DNA from: Desulfotomaculum copahuensis
GTDB lineage: Bacteria; Bacillota; Desulfotomaculia; Desulfotomaculales; Desulfovirgulaceae
NCBI RefSeq assembly: GCF_001655685.1
Contig: NZ_LYVF01000197.1
Location: 38,244-102,243 of the forward strand
Direction: 5' to 3'
DNA length: 64,000 nt
This document shows, in pieces, positions 9,191-18,457 of the stretch. Numbering within the stretch: the first letter of the stretch is position 1; the number at the start of each line of letters is the position of its first letter. Under the pieces are notes generated by a model that was not told where the DNA came from, made no database searches, and worked only from the letters and a program-made list of their open reading frames with translations. The position numbers and the translations under genes are program-made.

Positions 9191-10561
9191 TCATTCAGCC
9201 GCCGGCTGCCGCAGGGAAGTTTCCACCGGCACGACGGGGGCCAGTTCCCTCCCGGGCACGCCGGCCCCCAGTTCTTTCAGTTTGCGCACTCCCGGAACAA
9301 CCCGGCCTTCCCACGACCCAACCGCGCTGTTATAAGACTGGACGGCTTTGTTCAGACCGTCGTGGATTTTGACCAGGTGCCCGGCAAATATGCACAGCCG
9401 TTCATAGAGCCCGGCCCCCGCCTGCGCAATAAGCCGGGCGTTCTCGGCCATTTGTTGCTGTTGCCAGCTCAAGGCCACGGTACGCAAAAGGGCAATCAAA
9501 GTGGTCGGCGTGGTCAGGATCACCCGGCTGGACACTCCGTCTTCAATGAGCGACCGGTCCTGTTCCAGGGCAGCGCTGAAAAAAGACTCGCCGGGCAGAA
9601 AAAGCACCACAAAATCGGGGCTGGGAGTGAACTGGCTCCAGTAGGCCTTGGAGCCCAGGGACTGCATATGTACCCGTACGGACTGCGCGTGGCGCAGCAG
9701 CGCCCCCCGCCGCCCGCTGTCATCGCCGGCTTCCAGCGCCTCCATGTAGGCCTGCAGGGGAACCTTGGCGTCCACCACCACCGTCCGGCCACCGGGCAGC
9801 TTGACCACCAGATCGGGCCGTTTGCGCCCATCCTCCGTGGCCAGGGAAACCTGTTCCGTAAAATCGCAATAGGGGGACATTCCGGCCACCTCCACCACCC
9901 GGCGCAGGGTGATCTCGCCCCACCGCCCGCGTACCTGGGGGGATTTCAGTGCACCAACCAGTTGACCGGTTTCCTTTTGCAGCTGCCGGTGCGTCCGGCT
10001 CAACTCCTCCAACTGCCTCTGCAAACTGCCGTAAGCCTCCTGACGGATGTTTTCCATTGCCCGCACCTGTGTCCCGTAACGGACCAGTTCCTCCTTCAAA
10101 GGTTTGATCAACCCGTCAATTGCTTCCTGACGCAGCTGCAAGTCCCCCCTGGCCTGCTGTACAACGTTTTCCAGCGCCTGGCCGGCCAATTGCAGGAACG
10201 ACTGGTTGTTGCTCCGCAGGGCGTCGGCCGACAGCGACTTGAAGGTGTCGGCCAGCCTGTCCGTAGCCACGGCCAGCAGTTGTTTCTGTTCGTCCAGATT
10301 ATTCCTGGCCTCCACCAGGGCGGTTTCCGCCTTTACCCGGGCTTCCTGCTCCCGGGCCAACTGCGCCCGCACCCGGTCCAGTTCTTCTTGACCTTGCTCC
10401 ATCTGCCGGCGCAGTTCGGCATTGACCTCCGCCGCCGCTTTGGCATTGCCTTCAGCAGCCAGCATCCGCTCTGTCATTACGGCACGCAAACGCACGCCGG
10501 CCAAAAACCAGCCGGCACACGCCCCCAAAAACAGGCCGGCAATGAAATAAATTACATACAC
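9191..10561 (-). CDS. rmuC: DNA recombination protein RmuC
   Basis: 456 residues: an N-terminal membrane anchor (YVIYFIAGLFLGACAGWFLAG), a long coiled coil rich in E, Q, R and A (about residues 30-190), then the conserved RmuC core with GRWGEITLRRVVEVAGM, DLVVKLPGG and VVDAKVPLQAYMEA, which belongs to the PD-(D/E)XK-like nuclease fold. RmuC limits inversions at short repeats and helps process replication barriers. It is convergent with ytaF; 200 bases between them hold a GC-rich hairpin (9027-9044) with no T tract. Confidence 0.95.
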   Translation of the reverse strand: MYVIYFIAGLFLGACAGWFLAGVRLRAVMTERMLAAEGNAKAAAEVNAELRRQMEQGQEELDRVRAQLAREQEARVKAETALVEARNNLDEQKQLLAVATDRLADTFKSLSADALRSNNQSFLQLAGQALENVVQQARGDLQLRQEAIDGLIKPLKEELVRYGTQVRAMENIRQEAYGSLQRQLEELSRTHRQLQKETGQLVGALKSPQVRGRWGEITLRRVVEVAGMSPYCDFTEQVSLATEDGRKRPDLVVKLPGGRTVVVDAKVPLQAYMEALEAGDDSGRRGALLRHAQSVRVHMQSLGSKAYWSQFTPSPDFVVLFLPGESFFSAALEQDRSLIEDGVSSRVILTTPTTLIALLRTVALSWQQQQMAENARLIAQAGAGLYERLCIFAGHLVKIHDGLNKAVQSYNSAVGSWEGRVVPGVRKLKELGAGVPGRELAPVVPVETSLRQPAAE

Positions 10562-10784
10562 TTACGTCTCACCCCCGGTAAAAAATTCCTGAGTTAATAT
10601 TCTGTTTTCCCCTTCGACAACTATAGCCCGCTTCCTTCACCGTCACCAATCGCCGTCAGCAATTCAATCCGCATAAAAAGCAACCCTGTCGCTACATTAT
10701 AACACCGCCCGTATACATAAAAGAGGACAATACGCAATCCATTTCGATGCGGGTACGTTCATTTTAACACCCCGGGGAAAAAGA

Positions 10785-10814
10785 GGCCTGCCTTCCACTT
10801 CAAGAAAGCAGGCC
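10785..10814 (-). terminator. Rho-independent terminator downstream of the APC permease gene
   Basis: On the minus strand GGCCTGC pairs with GCAGGCC across a 16-nt loop and is followed by TCTTTTT. It sits about 130 bases after the permease stop. The rest of the 10562-10944 gap holds no gene I can support. Confidence 0.65.
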
Positions 10815-10944
10815 CCTTGTATTTCATAGCTACATGCCGCCGGCCCAGTCCCCGGGATGAAAGCAGCATATCCAGTGCCGCACTGCAAATAATCAGGCGG
10901 TTTTCAGCTTGCGCAGCGCCTCATCAATGGATGGACGCCCACGG

Positions 10945-12546
10945 CTAAGCCCTGGCGTGGGCCGTCTTTCCGCTCATTCCGGCATCCCCGTTTTGTGTCC
11001 GGACCGCCGTATTGACTTCGGCAGTTACGATACCGCTGTTTACTCCCCAGTAAAAGGCAACCAGACTGCCCGCCGCCACAACCAGCATGTCCAGCGGATA
11101 GGGGATCAGTTTCAACTCGCCCTTACCGAAAGTGCCGATGTAAGACATGATAATCATGAAAATCAAGTAGATCACCAGCCAGATACCGGCTTTGACGTGC
11201 TCGGCGGGAAGTTTGTCCCGGCGGTAGAAATAGATATAGAAAGGCAGTCCGATCAGCATGGTGATCAGCACTTCGCCGGTGGTCGGCCAACCGGACCAGT
11301 AGATAATCAAACTGGCGATAATAAAGGCCACCGGGGCAATCAATCCCATCCCTTTCACCGTCAGGGGCCGGTTCATCTCCCTGCCGGTCCGGCGCAGGGA
11401 CAGGGCGGCCACCGGGCCGGCCACATAAGTAAAAACAATGGCCGAGGATACCACACCGACCAGCTTGTTCCAGCCCGGGAAAGGAGCCAGCAAAATAAGG
11501 TTGATGATTAAATTGATGATCATACCCATATAGGGCACGCCCCGTTTGGGATGCAGCAGGCTGAAAACCCGCGGCCAGGACCCGTTTTGCGCCAGCGCGT
11601 AGCCGATCCGGCAGGTGGAGGCGGTGTAGACGATCCCGGTGCCGGCCGGCGAAATCACGGCATCAAAGAAGAGCAAAAATGCCAGCCAGCCCAGCCCGAG
11701 GGTCATGGCCACATCGGCGAAGGGCGAGGACATGCTCATATTGGCCCAACCCGCCTTTAAGTCCGCCGGAGTCAGGGCGCCAACGAAAACGATTTGCAAA
11801 AGGGCGTACAGGACCACGCCGATCAGAATGGAAACGACGATGGCCCGGGGCACGTCACGCTGCGGGTTGCGCGCCTCGCCGGCCAGGTCCACCGACTGGC
11901 GGAAACCCAGGAAGGCAAAGATCACACCGGCAGTGGCGATAGCCTTGAGCACACCGGCCGAGCCCATGGGCATGAAGCCGCCGAAATGCTCAAAGTTACG
12001 CGTATGAAACCCGAACAGTAAAAAAGCAAACAAGGTCAGCACTGGCATGACAAATTTGAACATGGTCAGCCTGGTGTTCACCGCCGCAAAAGCCCGCACA
12101 CCATACCAGTTGATCAGGAAAAAGGCAATCACCAGCACTGCGGAAACCAGGATGCCAAGCGGAGTAAGGGTTTTACCAACGTACAGGCCGGGAATGTAGT
12201 AGTTGGCATATTGGGTAACGGCCTCGGCTTCAATAGAGGTCACCGTGCAATATCCGATCCAGGCCGCCCAACCCATGATGAAACTGACCAGGGAACCGTG
12301 GGAATACTGGGGAAAGCGTACAATACCGCCCGATTCCGGGATCATACTGGATAATTCCGCATAAACCAGACCGATCAACAAAACTGCAAAGCCCCCGATC
12401 AGCCAGGAAAATACCGCCGCCGGACCGGCGTCATTGGCTGCAAAAAGCGAGCCGAAAAGCCAACCGGAACCGATGATGCCCCCCAGGGAAGCCATGGTCA
12501 GATCCAGCAGGCTGAGTTCCCGGTGTAAATGTCCTTGCCCCGACAA
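10945..12546 (-). CDS. APC-superfamily amino acid permease
   Basis: About 533 residues with roughly 12-14 hydrophobic segments. The first helix carries the APC substrate-binding signature (LGGIIGSGWLFG near residue 25), followed by GGFAVLLIGLVYAELSSMIPESGG, typical of the amino acid/polyamine permease family and reminiscent of aspartate-proton symporters. It is a proton-coupled importer by family; the substrate cannot be told from sequence. I chose the TTG at 12546, which has AAAAGGAG eight bases upstream; a TTG at 12570 lacks a good SD. After the stop codon, another frame continues as a plausible protein tail (see findings). Confidence 0.85.
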   Translation of the reverse strand: MSGQGHLHRELSLLDLTMASLGGIIGSGWLFGSLFAANDAGPAAVFSWLIGGFAVLLIGLVYAELSSMIPESGGIVRFPQYSHGSLVSFIMGWAAWIGYCTVTSIEAEAVTQYANYYIPGLYVGKTLTPLGILVSAVLVIAFFLINWYGVRAFAAVNTRLTMFKFVMPVLTLFAFLLFGFHTRNFEHFGGFMPMGSAGVLKAIATAGVIFAFLGFRQSVDLAGEARNPQRDVPRAIVVSILIGVVLYALLQIVFVGALTPADLKAGWANMSMSSPFADVAMTLGLGWLAFLLFFDAVISPAGTGIVYTASTCRIGYALAQNGSWPRVFSLLHPKRGVPYMGMIINLIINLILLAPFPGWNKLVGVVSSAIVFTYVAGPVAALSLRRTGREMNRPLTVKGMGLIAPVAFIIASLIIYWSGWPTTGEVLITMLIGLPFYIYFYRRDKLPAEHVKAGIWLVIYLIFMIIMSYIGTFGKGELKLIPYPLDMLVVAAGSLVAFYWGVNSGIVTAEVNTAVRTQNGDAGMSGKTAHARA

Positions 12547-12582
12547 AAAAACCAGCTCCTTTTCGCTCAATTTTTGTTCTCT

Positions 12583-12711
12583 CTAATTACGTTTTACGTA
12601 CGCACCCGGCACAGGGGACATCATCGGCCCGTCAAACGAGTGTCTAAAACAGAGGGGACACCTTTGGCCCGTATATTTGCCAAAAAAATTACTCTTTTCG
12701 TCCACCTCCAT
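12583..12711 (-). CDS. Possible 42-residue CPLC-containing small protein upstream of the permease
   Basis: A short frame on the permease strand starts ATG GAG GTG GAC and encodes a peptide with a CPLCF motif at about residues 18-22, stopping 12 bases before the earliest permease start. There is no good Shine-Dalgarno for the ATG. Two GGGGACA-containing half repeats lie inside it. It could be a leader peptide, a small zinc-binding protein or chance. The rest of the 12571-12890 gap is AT-rich and holds nothing else I recognise. Confidence 0.2.
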   Translation of the reverse strand: MEVDEKSNFFGKYTGQRCPLCFRHSFDGPMMSPVPGAYVKRN

Positions 12712-12890
12712 TTCGTAAACTGATGAATACACCTGTTAGTAATACTACAATATTCGACAAAATCCTTTTAAAAATTAAAAATTCAGGTAAACCCACAAAA
12801 ACGGGTGACAACAAAAACCGGCAAGCAGATTAATAACCGCCGCCGGATGATATAATCATTTGGCATGATCAGTTTAAAAGGGTGGCAACC

Positions 12891-13451
12891 CTATTTTTTC
12901 ACTTTATTCAGTCCCTCCTGGAGCATTTGCATGGTCATCGGACCGGTATGTGCAAAGCGGATGATCCCGCCGGAATCAATGAACATACTGGTGGGGATAT
13001 AACGGATCATGTACTGCCTGGCCAGATCCCCATTTTGATCCAGCAGGACAGGGAATGTATAGCCGCCGGACTGCAAAAATTGTTTCACCTGGTCCGTGGA
13101 TTTTTCGTTGGCTGTTAAATTAACCGCCAGCAGTTGTATTTTACCGCCGTTTTGCCGGTAAAACTTTTCTATTTCCGGCATTTCCTCCTGGCAGGGCGGG
13201 CACCAGGTGGCCCAGAAATTAAGCATTACCGGCCGGCCACGAAAGGAGGAAAGGGATATTTTTTTGCCGTCAATGGTACCGAGGGTAAAATCAGGGGCCT
13301 GTTCACCCACCGCCGTACCCGTTTTTGGCGCCCCGGTCTGTCCCTGCGGAGCGGCGGCGCCCGTTTTTTGTTTGCCGGCCGGCTGACAGCCGGCGGCAAG
13401 CAGGGTTATAGTCAAAATGATCAAGCCGGCCAGAATAAACTTCTTTTTCAT
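12891..13451 (-). CDS. TlpA/ResA-like thiol-disulfide oxidoreductase lipoprotein
   Basis: 186 residues beginning with a lipoprotein signal peptide whose lipobox is LAAGC (Cys near residue 22), then a short Gly/Ala/Thr linker and a TlpA-type thioredoxin domain with active site WCPPC near residue 85 and the cis-Pro region RYIPTSMFID. It should be tethered outside the membrane and reduce disulfides of apocytochrome c or other exported proteins using electrons from CcdA, whose gene lies just upstream. The ATG at 13451 has GGAGGG eight bases upstream. Confidence 0.9.
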   Translation of the reverse strand: MKKKFILAGLIILTITLLAAGCQPAGKQKTGAAAPQGQTGAPKTGTAVGEQAPDFTLGTIDGKKISLSSFRGRPVMLNFWATWCPPCQEEMPEIEKFYRQNGGKIQLLAVNLTANEKSTDQVKQFLQSGGYTFPVLLDQNGDLARQYMIRYIPTSMFIDSGGIIRFAHTGPMTMQMLQEGLNKVKK

Positions 13452-13694
13452 CACCAGTTCCCTCCAGACAACTATGATTTTTTTAACATAACATACAAAT
13501 GAAAAGGCTGATGGCCGCGCCTCCTTGCTCCCGTGTTCCGGTCCGGTGAAAAAAGTTATCTCCGGAACCGGACTGCTGCCGGCAGGGGCATATGAATAAT
13601 TTCAGACGCTCGATCCGCACTGCCGGTTCGCTTACTGTCAGCCGGCAACCGGGGCGTTGACCAGCCGGTTACCGGTCGACCCGCAACTGGCACT

Positions 13695-14399
13695 TTACAC
13701 ATAGCCCGATAAGCGGTCAAAATATCCGGTTAACATTAATATGCCGGCAATAATCAAAAGCCATCCGCCAATCCGGGTGAACAGGTTGAGCAGGGCGGCG
13801 CGGCGCCGCAGTCCCTGCACCAGCCAACCGAGAGAAAAGGCGGCCAGCAAAAAGGGCAGGCCCAATCCCAGGGAGTAAACGGCCAGCAGAAAGGCCCCGG
13901 ACCATAAACTGTCACTGTTGCCGGCCAAGAGCAGGATGGAGGCCAGCACGGGACCGGTACACGGCGTCCAACCGGCGGAGAAGGCCATGCCCATAAGCAG
14001 GGAATTGAACAAACCGGGCGCCGGGGAAACAAAATGCACCCGTTTCTCCCTCAACAGCCAGTTGAGCTGAAAGATGCCGGCCAGGTGCAGGCCGAAGATA
14101 ATGAGCAGGGCGCCGCTGATCTGCCGCAGCAGGACCTGGTAGCGAATAAAAAATTTGCCCAGGGCGCTGGCCGACAGTCCGAAGGCGACAAAAACCAGTG
14201 TAAACCCCAGGACAAAGAACAGCGCATTGATTGTGACGGCCCGGCGGGAACGGATTGCCTCCCGCACCGTCAACTCCCCCGCCGATACCCCGGTCAGATA
14301 AGCCAGATAAGTTGGGATCAACGGCAGCACGCAGGGCGAAAGAAATGAAACCAGGCCGGCCAGAAAGGCCATGCCCAGGGAAAGATGCATTTCCGGCAT
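13695..14399 (-). CDS. ccdA: CcdA-family cytochrome c biogenesis / thiol electron transfer protein
   Basis: 234 residues, six predicted membrane helices, with the conserved SFLSPCVLPLIPTYLAYL in the first helix and GWTPCTGPVLA in the fourth, the cysteine pair that carries electrons from cytoplasmic thioredoxin to the outside. It pairs with the TlpA-like lipoprotein encoded 243 bases downstream on the same strand. That gap holds GC-rich inverted sequence but no gene. Confidence 0.92.
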   Translation of the reverse strand: MPEMHLSLGMAFLAGLVSFLSPCVLPLIPTYLAYLTGVSAGELTVREAIRSRRAVTINALFFVLGFTLVFVAFGLSASALGKFFIRYQVLLRQISGALLIIFGLHLAGIFQLNWLLREKRVHFVSPAPGLFNSLLMGMAFSAGWTPCTGPVLASILLLAGNSDSLWSGAFLLAVYSLGLGLPFLLAAFSLGWLVQGLRRRAALLNLFTRIGGWLLIIAGILMLTGYFDRLSGYV

Positions 14400-14633
14400 T
14401 GGATCCCCCCTTATATCGATATATCATGATTATACGGTAGGTAATCCAAAAAGTCCAGTATAAACCACGACTCATGGCTATGAAAATTTATACCGCCTGT
14501 ACAGGTGACAACCGGCAGTTACCTGGTATTCGATTCGCTCCTCCGGCACGCCGATCCAAGTTGCGCCGCGTTTCTTTCCGGACCTGCGCAAGTCGCACTC
14601 CGGTACAAACGACACCTTTACGTTGGGTTGTAT

Positions 14634-17600
14634 TCAAAAAACATGGCCGTCTGATTCAATAACCACCCACTTTTGCAAACCGGTGAAATACAGGCCGGCT
14701 TCCTGCACCGGATCGCCGGTGATTTGCTCCCAGCACCGCCGGTACAGGACCACCTGGGGGGTGTAAAAACGGACCAGTGTGTCCAGGCGGCCTTCGTCTA
14801 CGGCGCCGGTCTTGTAATCGGCAATCACCCAGCCGTTATCCTCCAGGAAGACCAGATCGATCACCCCGGTGAGCAGCATAGCGCCGCCGTTTATCCCACC
14901 CGGGCCGCCAGGACTTGCGCCGGCCGGAAAAAAACCGGTCACCGGCGGCCGGCCGTTATTTTCAATGGTGCCTCCGGCTGCAGACGGCACTTCCTTCCGG
15001 GCCGGCAGGCCGCCGGTCAAAAGGATGTCATTTGCTGCTGCTTCCCCGCGGCCTGGCTGCCGGCAGTGGCTGGTGGTGAGAAGTTGGCTGCTGACGGGCA
15101 AACCGCAGCCATCACTCCGGCCGCCACCAGGCTTCCGGCAAGGGCCGGGGGTGAAACCGGCTTGCATATCCTTCATAAGGGAGAGCCCGTCCAGGGACAG
15201 GGCAAAAGGCACTTCCACGTAATATTTCCTGCTCCGCCGCACCCGCTGCCACAAAGGGGAGGCCAGAATATCCCGGACCAGCCGGATCAGCTCGTCTTTT
15301 TCCGCCTTCTGCCGTCCCTCTTCCACCAGGACGGCAGCCGTCAGCAGGTCCAGGCCAGGAGCATCTGCATCCGCTCCCCGGGCACAGGCCTCCAGCACCC
15401 GGTGCACCGCCCGGCCCCAGGAAACGCCGCGTCCGCCGGATGCCCCGGCCGGCCTCTTGCCGGCCGCTTCAACCAGTTCCGTCACCGAAGTCAAACCATA
15501 GCCCGGCCGGTTGACCGGATTGACCGGACTCAGAAAGGTCCGCCGGGCATCCGTCAGTTCCGCGGCAACAACCGCCGGTTCCGGCCCGGTTTCAGTTGCG
15601 CCGCCGGATAAACCTTCCGCCGCCGGAACTTCACCGCTATCCATCATTTCCGCTGCATCCGCCAAATAGTCTTCAAAGGGGCGCCAGGGACTCTTTTCCG
15701 GTTTGGCCGGATATGTGCTCACCACCAATAAATTTTTGGCCCGGGTGGCGGCCACATAAAGCAGGCGCGTTTCTTCGGCGTCTTGATACTGCTTTTCCAA
15801 AGCGGCGTATTTTTCCCAGCCCCGGGGCTGGGCCAGGATTTCCTTCCGGTATGCCCATGTCCTGCCGAGCAGGAAATAACCCCGCGGCACATCCCCCTGC
15901 CGGCTGATGTGCATTTCAGGCTCACGGTTTACATTTTTGCCCGGGTCGGCCAGGATGACCACCGGCGCTTCCAACCCCTTGGCCCGGTGCAGGTTCATCA
16001 CCCGGACGGCGTCTGTTTCCCAGGGGGTGATGTTCAGTTCCTCCTCGCTGTGCATCTCCATGAGCAGGGCCAGGTATTCCACCAGAGCGGCAAAAGAATA
16101 CACTCCCCTGTCCCTGGATGCCCGCAACAGTTCAAGAGCGTGAATGATGCGGCTGCAACGGCTTTTCCCCGCTTCTTGCGCCAGGGTCAGGGGGAACGCT
16201 CCGAGCGTTTCCAGTATTTTTTCCAGCGCGGCCAGCGGAGGCAACTTTTCCACCCAATCCCGGAAGGTTCTGAATTGATTAAACGCATGTTCAATAAATT
16301 CCCGGCCGGCAAATTCCGGTACCGCGCGGTAAAAATTAAAGCAGCCGCCCGCCTTTTTAAACTGCCACAGCTGCCGGTCGCTGATCCCGAAAAAAATCCC
16401 GCGCAGCGCACCCACCAGCGGCAGGGGGTTGTCCGGCTCCGCCACCGCCCGCAGTACCTTGATGATTGCCGCCAAATCCTCCAAACCGGCGGCCCCTCCG
16501 GCGCCGGAAACAATATGGGGAATGCCCAGGCTTTCCAGCGCCCGGGCGTAAAGAGGGAGATGGGTTTTATAGCGGAGCAGGAGCATAAAATCAGCAGGCC
16601 GCGGTTTTTCCACCAGTCCGGCTTCCCGCTCCCGGTCACTGCGGACCAGGCTGATTTCCCCGTCCAGCGCCCGGCGGATCCAAAGGGCAACGCGCCGGGC
16701 GTCCGCGGCGGCGATATCCTCCTGTCTGTGCCCGGTGATGGCGGCCAGCGGTAATTTCCCCACCCCGGCCGTGCCGCCGGCATTTTGCACCGGTTCCATG
16801 GTCACGAAAGCCGCCTGGCAGGGAGTGTCCACGCCGGGCAGCAGTTTTCCGAAAGTACTGTTCACCCATTCAACAACGGCCGGCCGGGAGCGGAAATTGG
16901 CCGTTAAACGCAGCAACCGGCCGCCGCTTCTTTGGAGTAGCGACTTGACCCGGTTGTAGATATCAATATCCGCCCGCCGGAAGCGGTAGATAGCCTGCTT
17001 GGGATCGCCCACCACAAACAGTGCTCCGGGACGCGGTGCCAGCCGGCGCCAATCCCTCTCCCGGACATCTTGACCGGTAAGATAAAAGATGATTTCCGCC
17101 TGCAGCGGGTCGGTGTCTTGAAACTCATCCACCAGCAGGTGGGAGTAACGTTTCTGGAAATAGCAGCGCACTTCCGGGTTGTTTTTCAACAGACCGGCCG
17201 TTTTGACCAGCAGGTCCTGAAAGTTCAACCGGGAGCGGGACAACCGGTATTTTTCGCCATATGCGACGGCCGGCAATAAAAAGCGCAGCAACCGCCCGTA
17301 ACGGTATTCCCGCCAGGCCTGCAACAGCGGAGCGGCCGTCCGGCAGCGGAAATCCTCATGGAGCGACTGCGCGGTCCGGGCCTGCTCCTTGTCCGGCCAG
17401 CGGTTGAGGGTGCAACGGACGTTCCGGTCGCAAAGGGCCAGCAAACGGATCAAATACCGGTCCCCGGCGAGGTCCATTGTTTGCGCAAACTGTAACATTT
17501 TCCTGAACAGCTCTTGCAAACCGTCCCAGCCTTTGGCCGGCCTTTGTGCCGGCAGAACCAGACGCACGGCGTTTAAAAACTCATCCACCCGCCGCCGGGC

Positions 17601-18194
17601 GGGGGCCAGGTCCACCGGAGGCAAATGATCATACGTAATTTCCACGTCCGGGTAATTGGCGAGCAGGTAATAACATTCTTTCAAGTCCCGTACATCGACA
17701 TCCAGTTCGTCCAGTTCCTTGATCCGCTCCGGCGGCGCCTGCTCCAGGTATTCATGCCAGGCATTTTCCAGGAGCAGGCGGTTTTCGATTTCCTCCAGTT
17801 CCACAAAGCCGGGGTCCAGGCCGGCTTCGACCGGCCGTTCCCGCAGGACGGCCGCGCAAAAAGCATGGATGGTGCCCAGAAAGCACTGGTCCAGGCTGTC
17901 CAGGCCCGCCGCCAGCCGCTCCTTCCGCCGCGGATCGCTTTCCCCGGCCAGCGCGCTTTCCAGAGCGGTCTGGAATCTTTCCCGCAATTCGCCGGCGGCC
18001 TTGCGGGTAAAAGTCACCGCCGCCATTTTTTTTACCGGGCAGTTTCCGCCGGCCACCAGGGCCACCATCCGCTCCACCAGGCTGTGAGTCTTGCCCGAGC
18101 CGGCCCCGGCCTCAATCAGCATATTGACATCCAGATCCCTGACAATGCTCTCCCGGACTGCCTGATCGGGAAGATCCGGCTCCATGGTGATCAT
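14634..18194 (-). CDS. addA: UvrD-family helicase/nuclease AddA
   Basis: 1186 residues: Walker A EAGAGSGKTHSLVERM near residue 27, helicase motif II VDEFQDTD, motif III GDPKQAIYRFRRAD, later helicase motifs including VMNLHRAKGLEAPVVI and LLYVAATRAK, and a C-terminal RecB-like nuclease with GVIDLVFLE and DYKTG. With AddB it resects double-strand ends for RecA loading. The ATG at 18194 has GGAGGG eight bases upstream; the frame is open further up to 18449 but that part is Arg/Cys-rich and unlike AddA. A Gly/Pro-rich insert of about 85 residues interrupts the nuclease domain just before GVIDLVFLE. Confidence 0.93.
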   Translation of the reverse strand: MITMEPDLPDQAVRESIVRDLDVNMLIEAGAGSGKTHSLVERMVALVAGGNCPVKKMAAVTFTRKAAGELRERFQTALESALAGESDPRRKERLAAGLDSLDQCFLGTIHAFCAAVLRERPVEAGLDPGFVELEEIENRLLLENAWHEYLEQAPPERIKELDELDVDVRDLKECYYLLANYPDVEITYDHLPPVDLAPARRRVDEFLNAVRLVLPAQRPAKGWDGLQELFRKMLQFAQTMDLAGDRYLIRLLALCDRNVRCTLNRWPDKEQARTAQSLHEDFRCRTAAPLLQAWREYRYGRLLRFLLPAVAYGEKYRLSRSRLNFQDLLVKTAGLLKNNPEVRCYFQKRYSHLLVDEFQDTDPLQAEIIFYLTGQDVRERDWRRLAPRPGALFVVGDPKQAIYRFRRADIDIYNRVKSLLQRSGGRLLRLTANFRSRPAVVEWVNSTFGKLLPGVDTPCQAAFVTMEPVQNAGGTAGVGKLPLAAITGHRQEDIAAADARRVALWIRRALDGEISLVRSDREREAGLVEKPRPADFMLLLRYKTHLPLYARALESLGIPHIVSGAGGAAGLEDLAAIIKVLRAVAEPDNPLPLVGALRGIFFGISDRQLWQFKKAGGCFNFYRAVPEFAGREFIEHAFNQFRTFRDWVEKLPPLAALEKILETLGAFPLTLAQEAGKSRCSRIIHALELLRASRDRGVYSFAALVEYLALLMEMHSEEELNITPWETDAVRVMNLHRAKGLEAPVVILADPGKNVNREPEMHISRQGDVPRGYFLLGRTWAYRKEILAQPRGWEKYAALEKQYQDAEETRLLYVAATRAKNLLVVSTYPAKPEKSPWRPFEDYLADAAEMMDSGEVPAAEGLSGGATETGPEPAVVAAELTDARRTFLSPVNPVNRPGYGLTSVTELVEAAGKRPAGASGGRGVSWGRAVHRVLEACARGADADAPGLDLLTAAVLVEEGRQKAEKDELIRLVRDILASPLWQRVRRSRKYYVEVPFALSLDGLSLMKDMQAGFTPGPCRKPGGGRSDGCGLPVSSQLLTTSHCRQPGRGEAAANDILLTGGLPARKEVPSAAGGTIENNGRPPVTGFFPAGASPGGPGGINGGAMLLTGVIDLVFLEDNGWVIADYKTGAVDEGRLDTLVRFYTPQVVLYRRCWEQITGDPVQEAGLYFTGLQKWVVIESDGHVF

Positions 18195-18457
18195 TTTTTC
18201 ATCCCTCCGACCAAACGCGCCTGTAATGAACGGTTTACACCGCTGCCCTTCATCATGCGGCAGCAGCACCCGGCGGGTGCTACAGAAATATATTTCTTTT
18301 CCGGCCGCAGTGCAGCCGGGTCCGCTGCTTTGTCGCCAATCTGTGCAGCAAAAGTAAATTTCACTCCGGCCTGTTTCCATCCTTTCGATGGTGTCCCTGT
18401 AAACGGACACGGGGGTCCGCCGCCGGAAGCGGCGGGGATTTTCAGCCATGTCCGCAT
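18195..18457. other. Hairpin-rich spacer between addB and addA
   Basis: This 263-base gap, unusually long for an addB-addA pair, contains several perfect inverted repeats: GTGTCC/GGACAC around a 7-base loop, GCACCC/GGGTGC around 3 bases, and AGAAATATATTTCT. No gene is supported; an open frame through it is compositionally poor. It could be a folded RNA leader or a palindromic element insertion. Confidence 0.4.

Noticed and set aside
9083..10597. Long plus-strand open frame of about 500 codons opposite rmuC
   Set aside because: It is the GC-rich antisense of rmuC, Pro/Gln/His-rich with no recognisable domain. Similar shadows oppose hdrA (42382-43959), addA (15783-16754, 17625-18461) and cydD (33015-34073) and were left out.
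18195..18449. AddA starting at 18449
   Set aside because: The extension contains several Cys/Arg-rich stretches and hairpins and lacks similarity; ATG 18194 has a strong SD directly before the conserved ATPase start.
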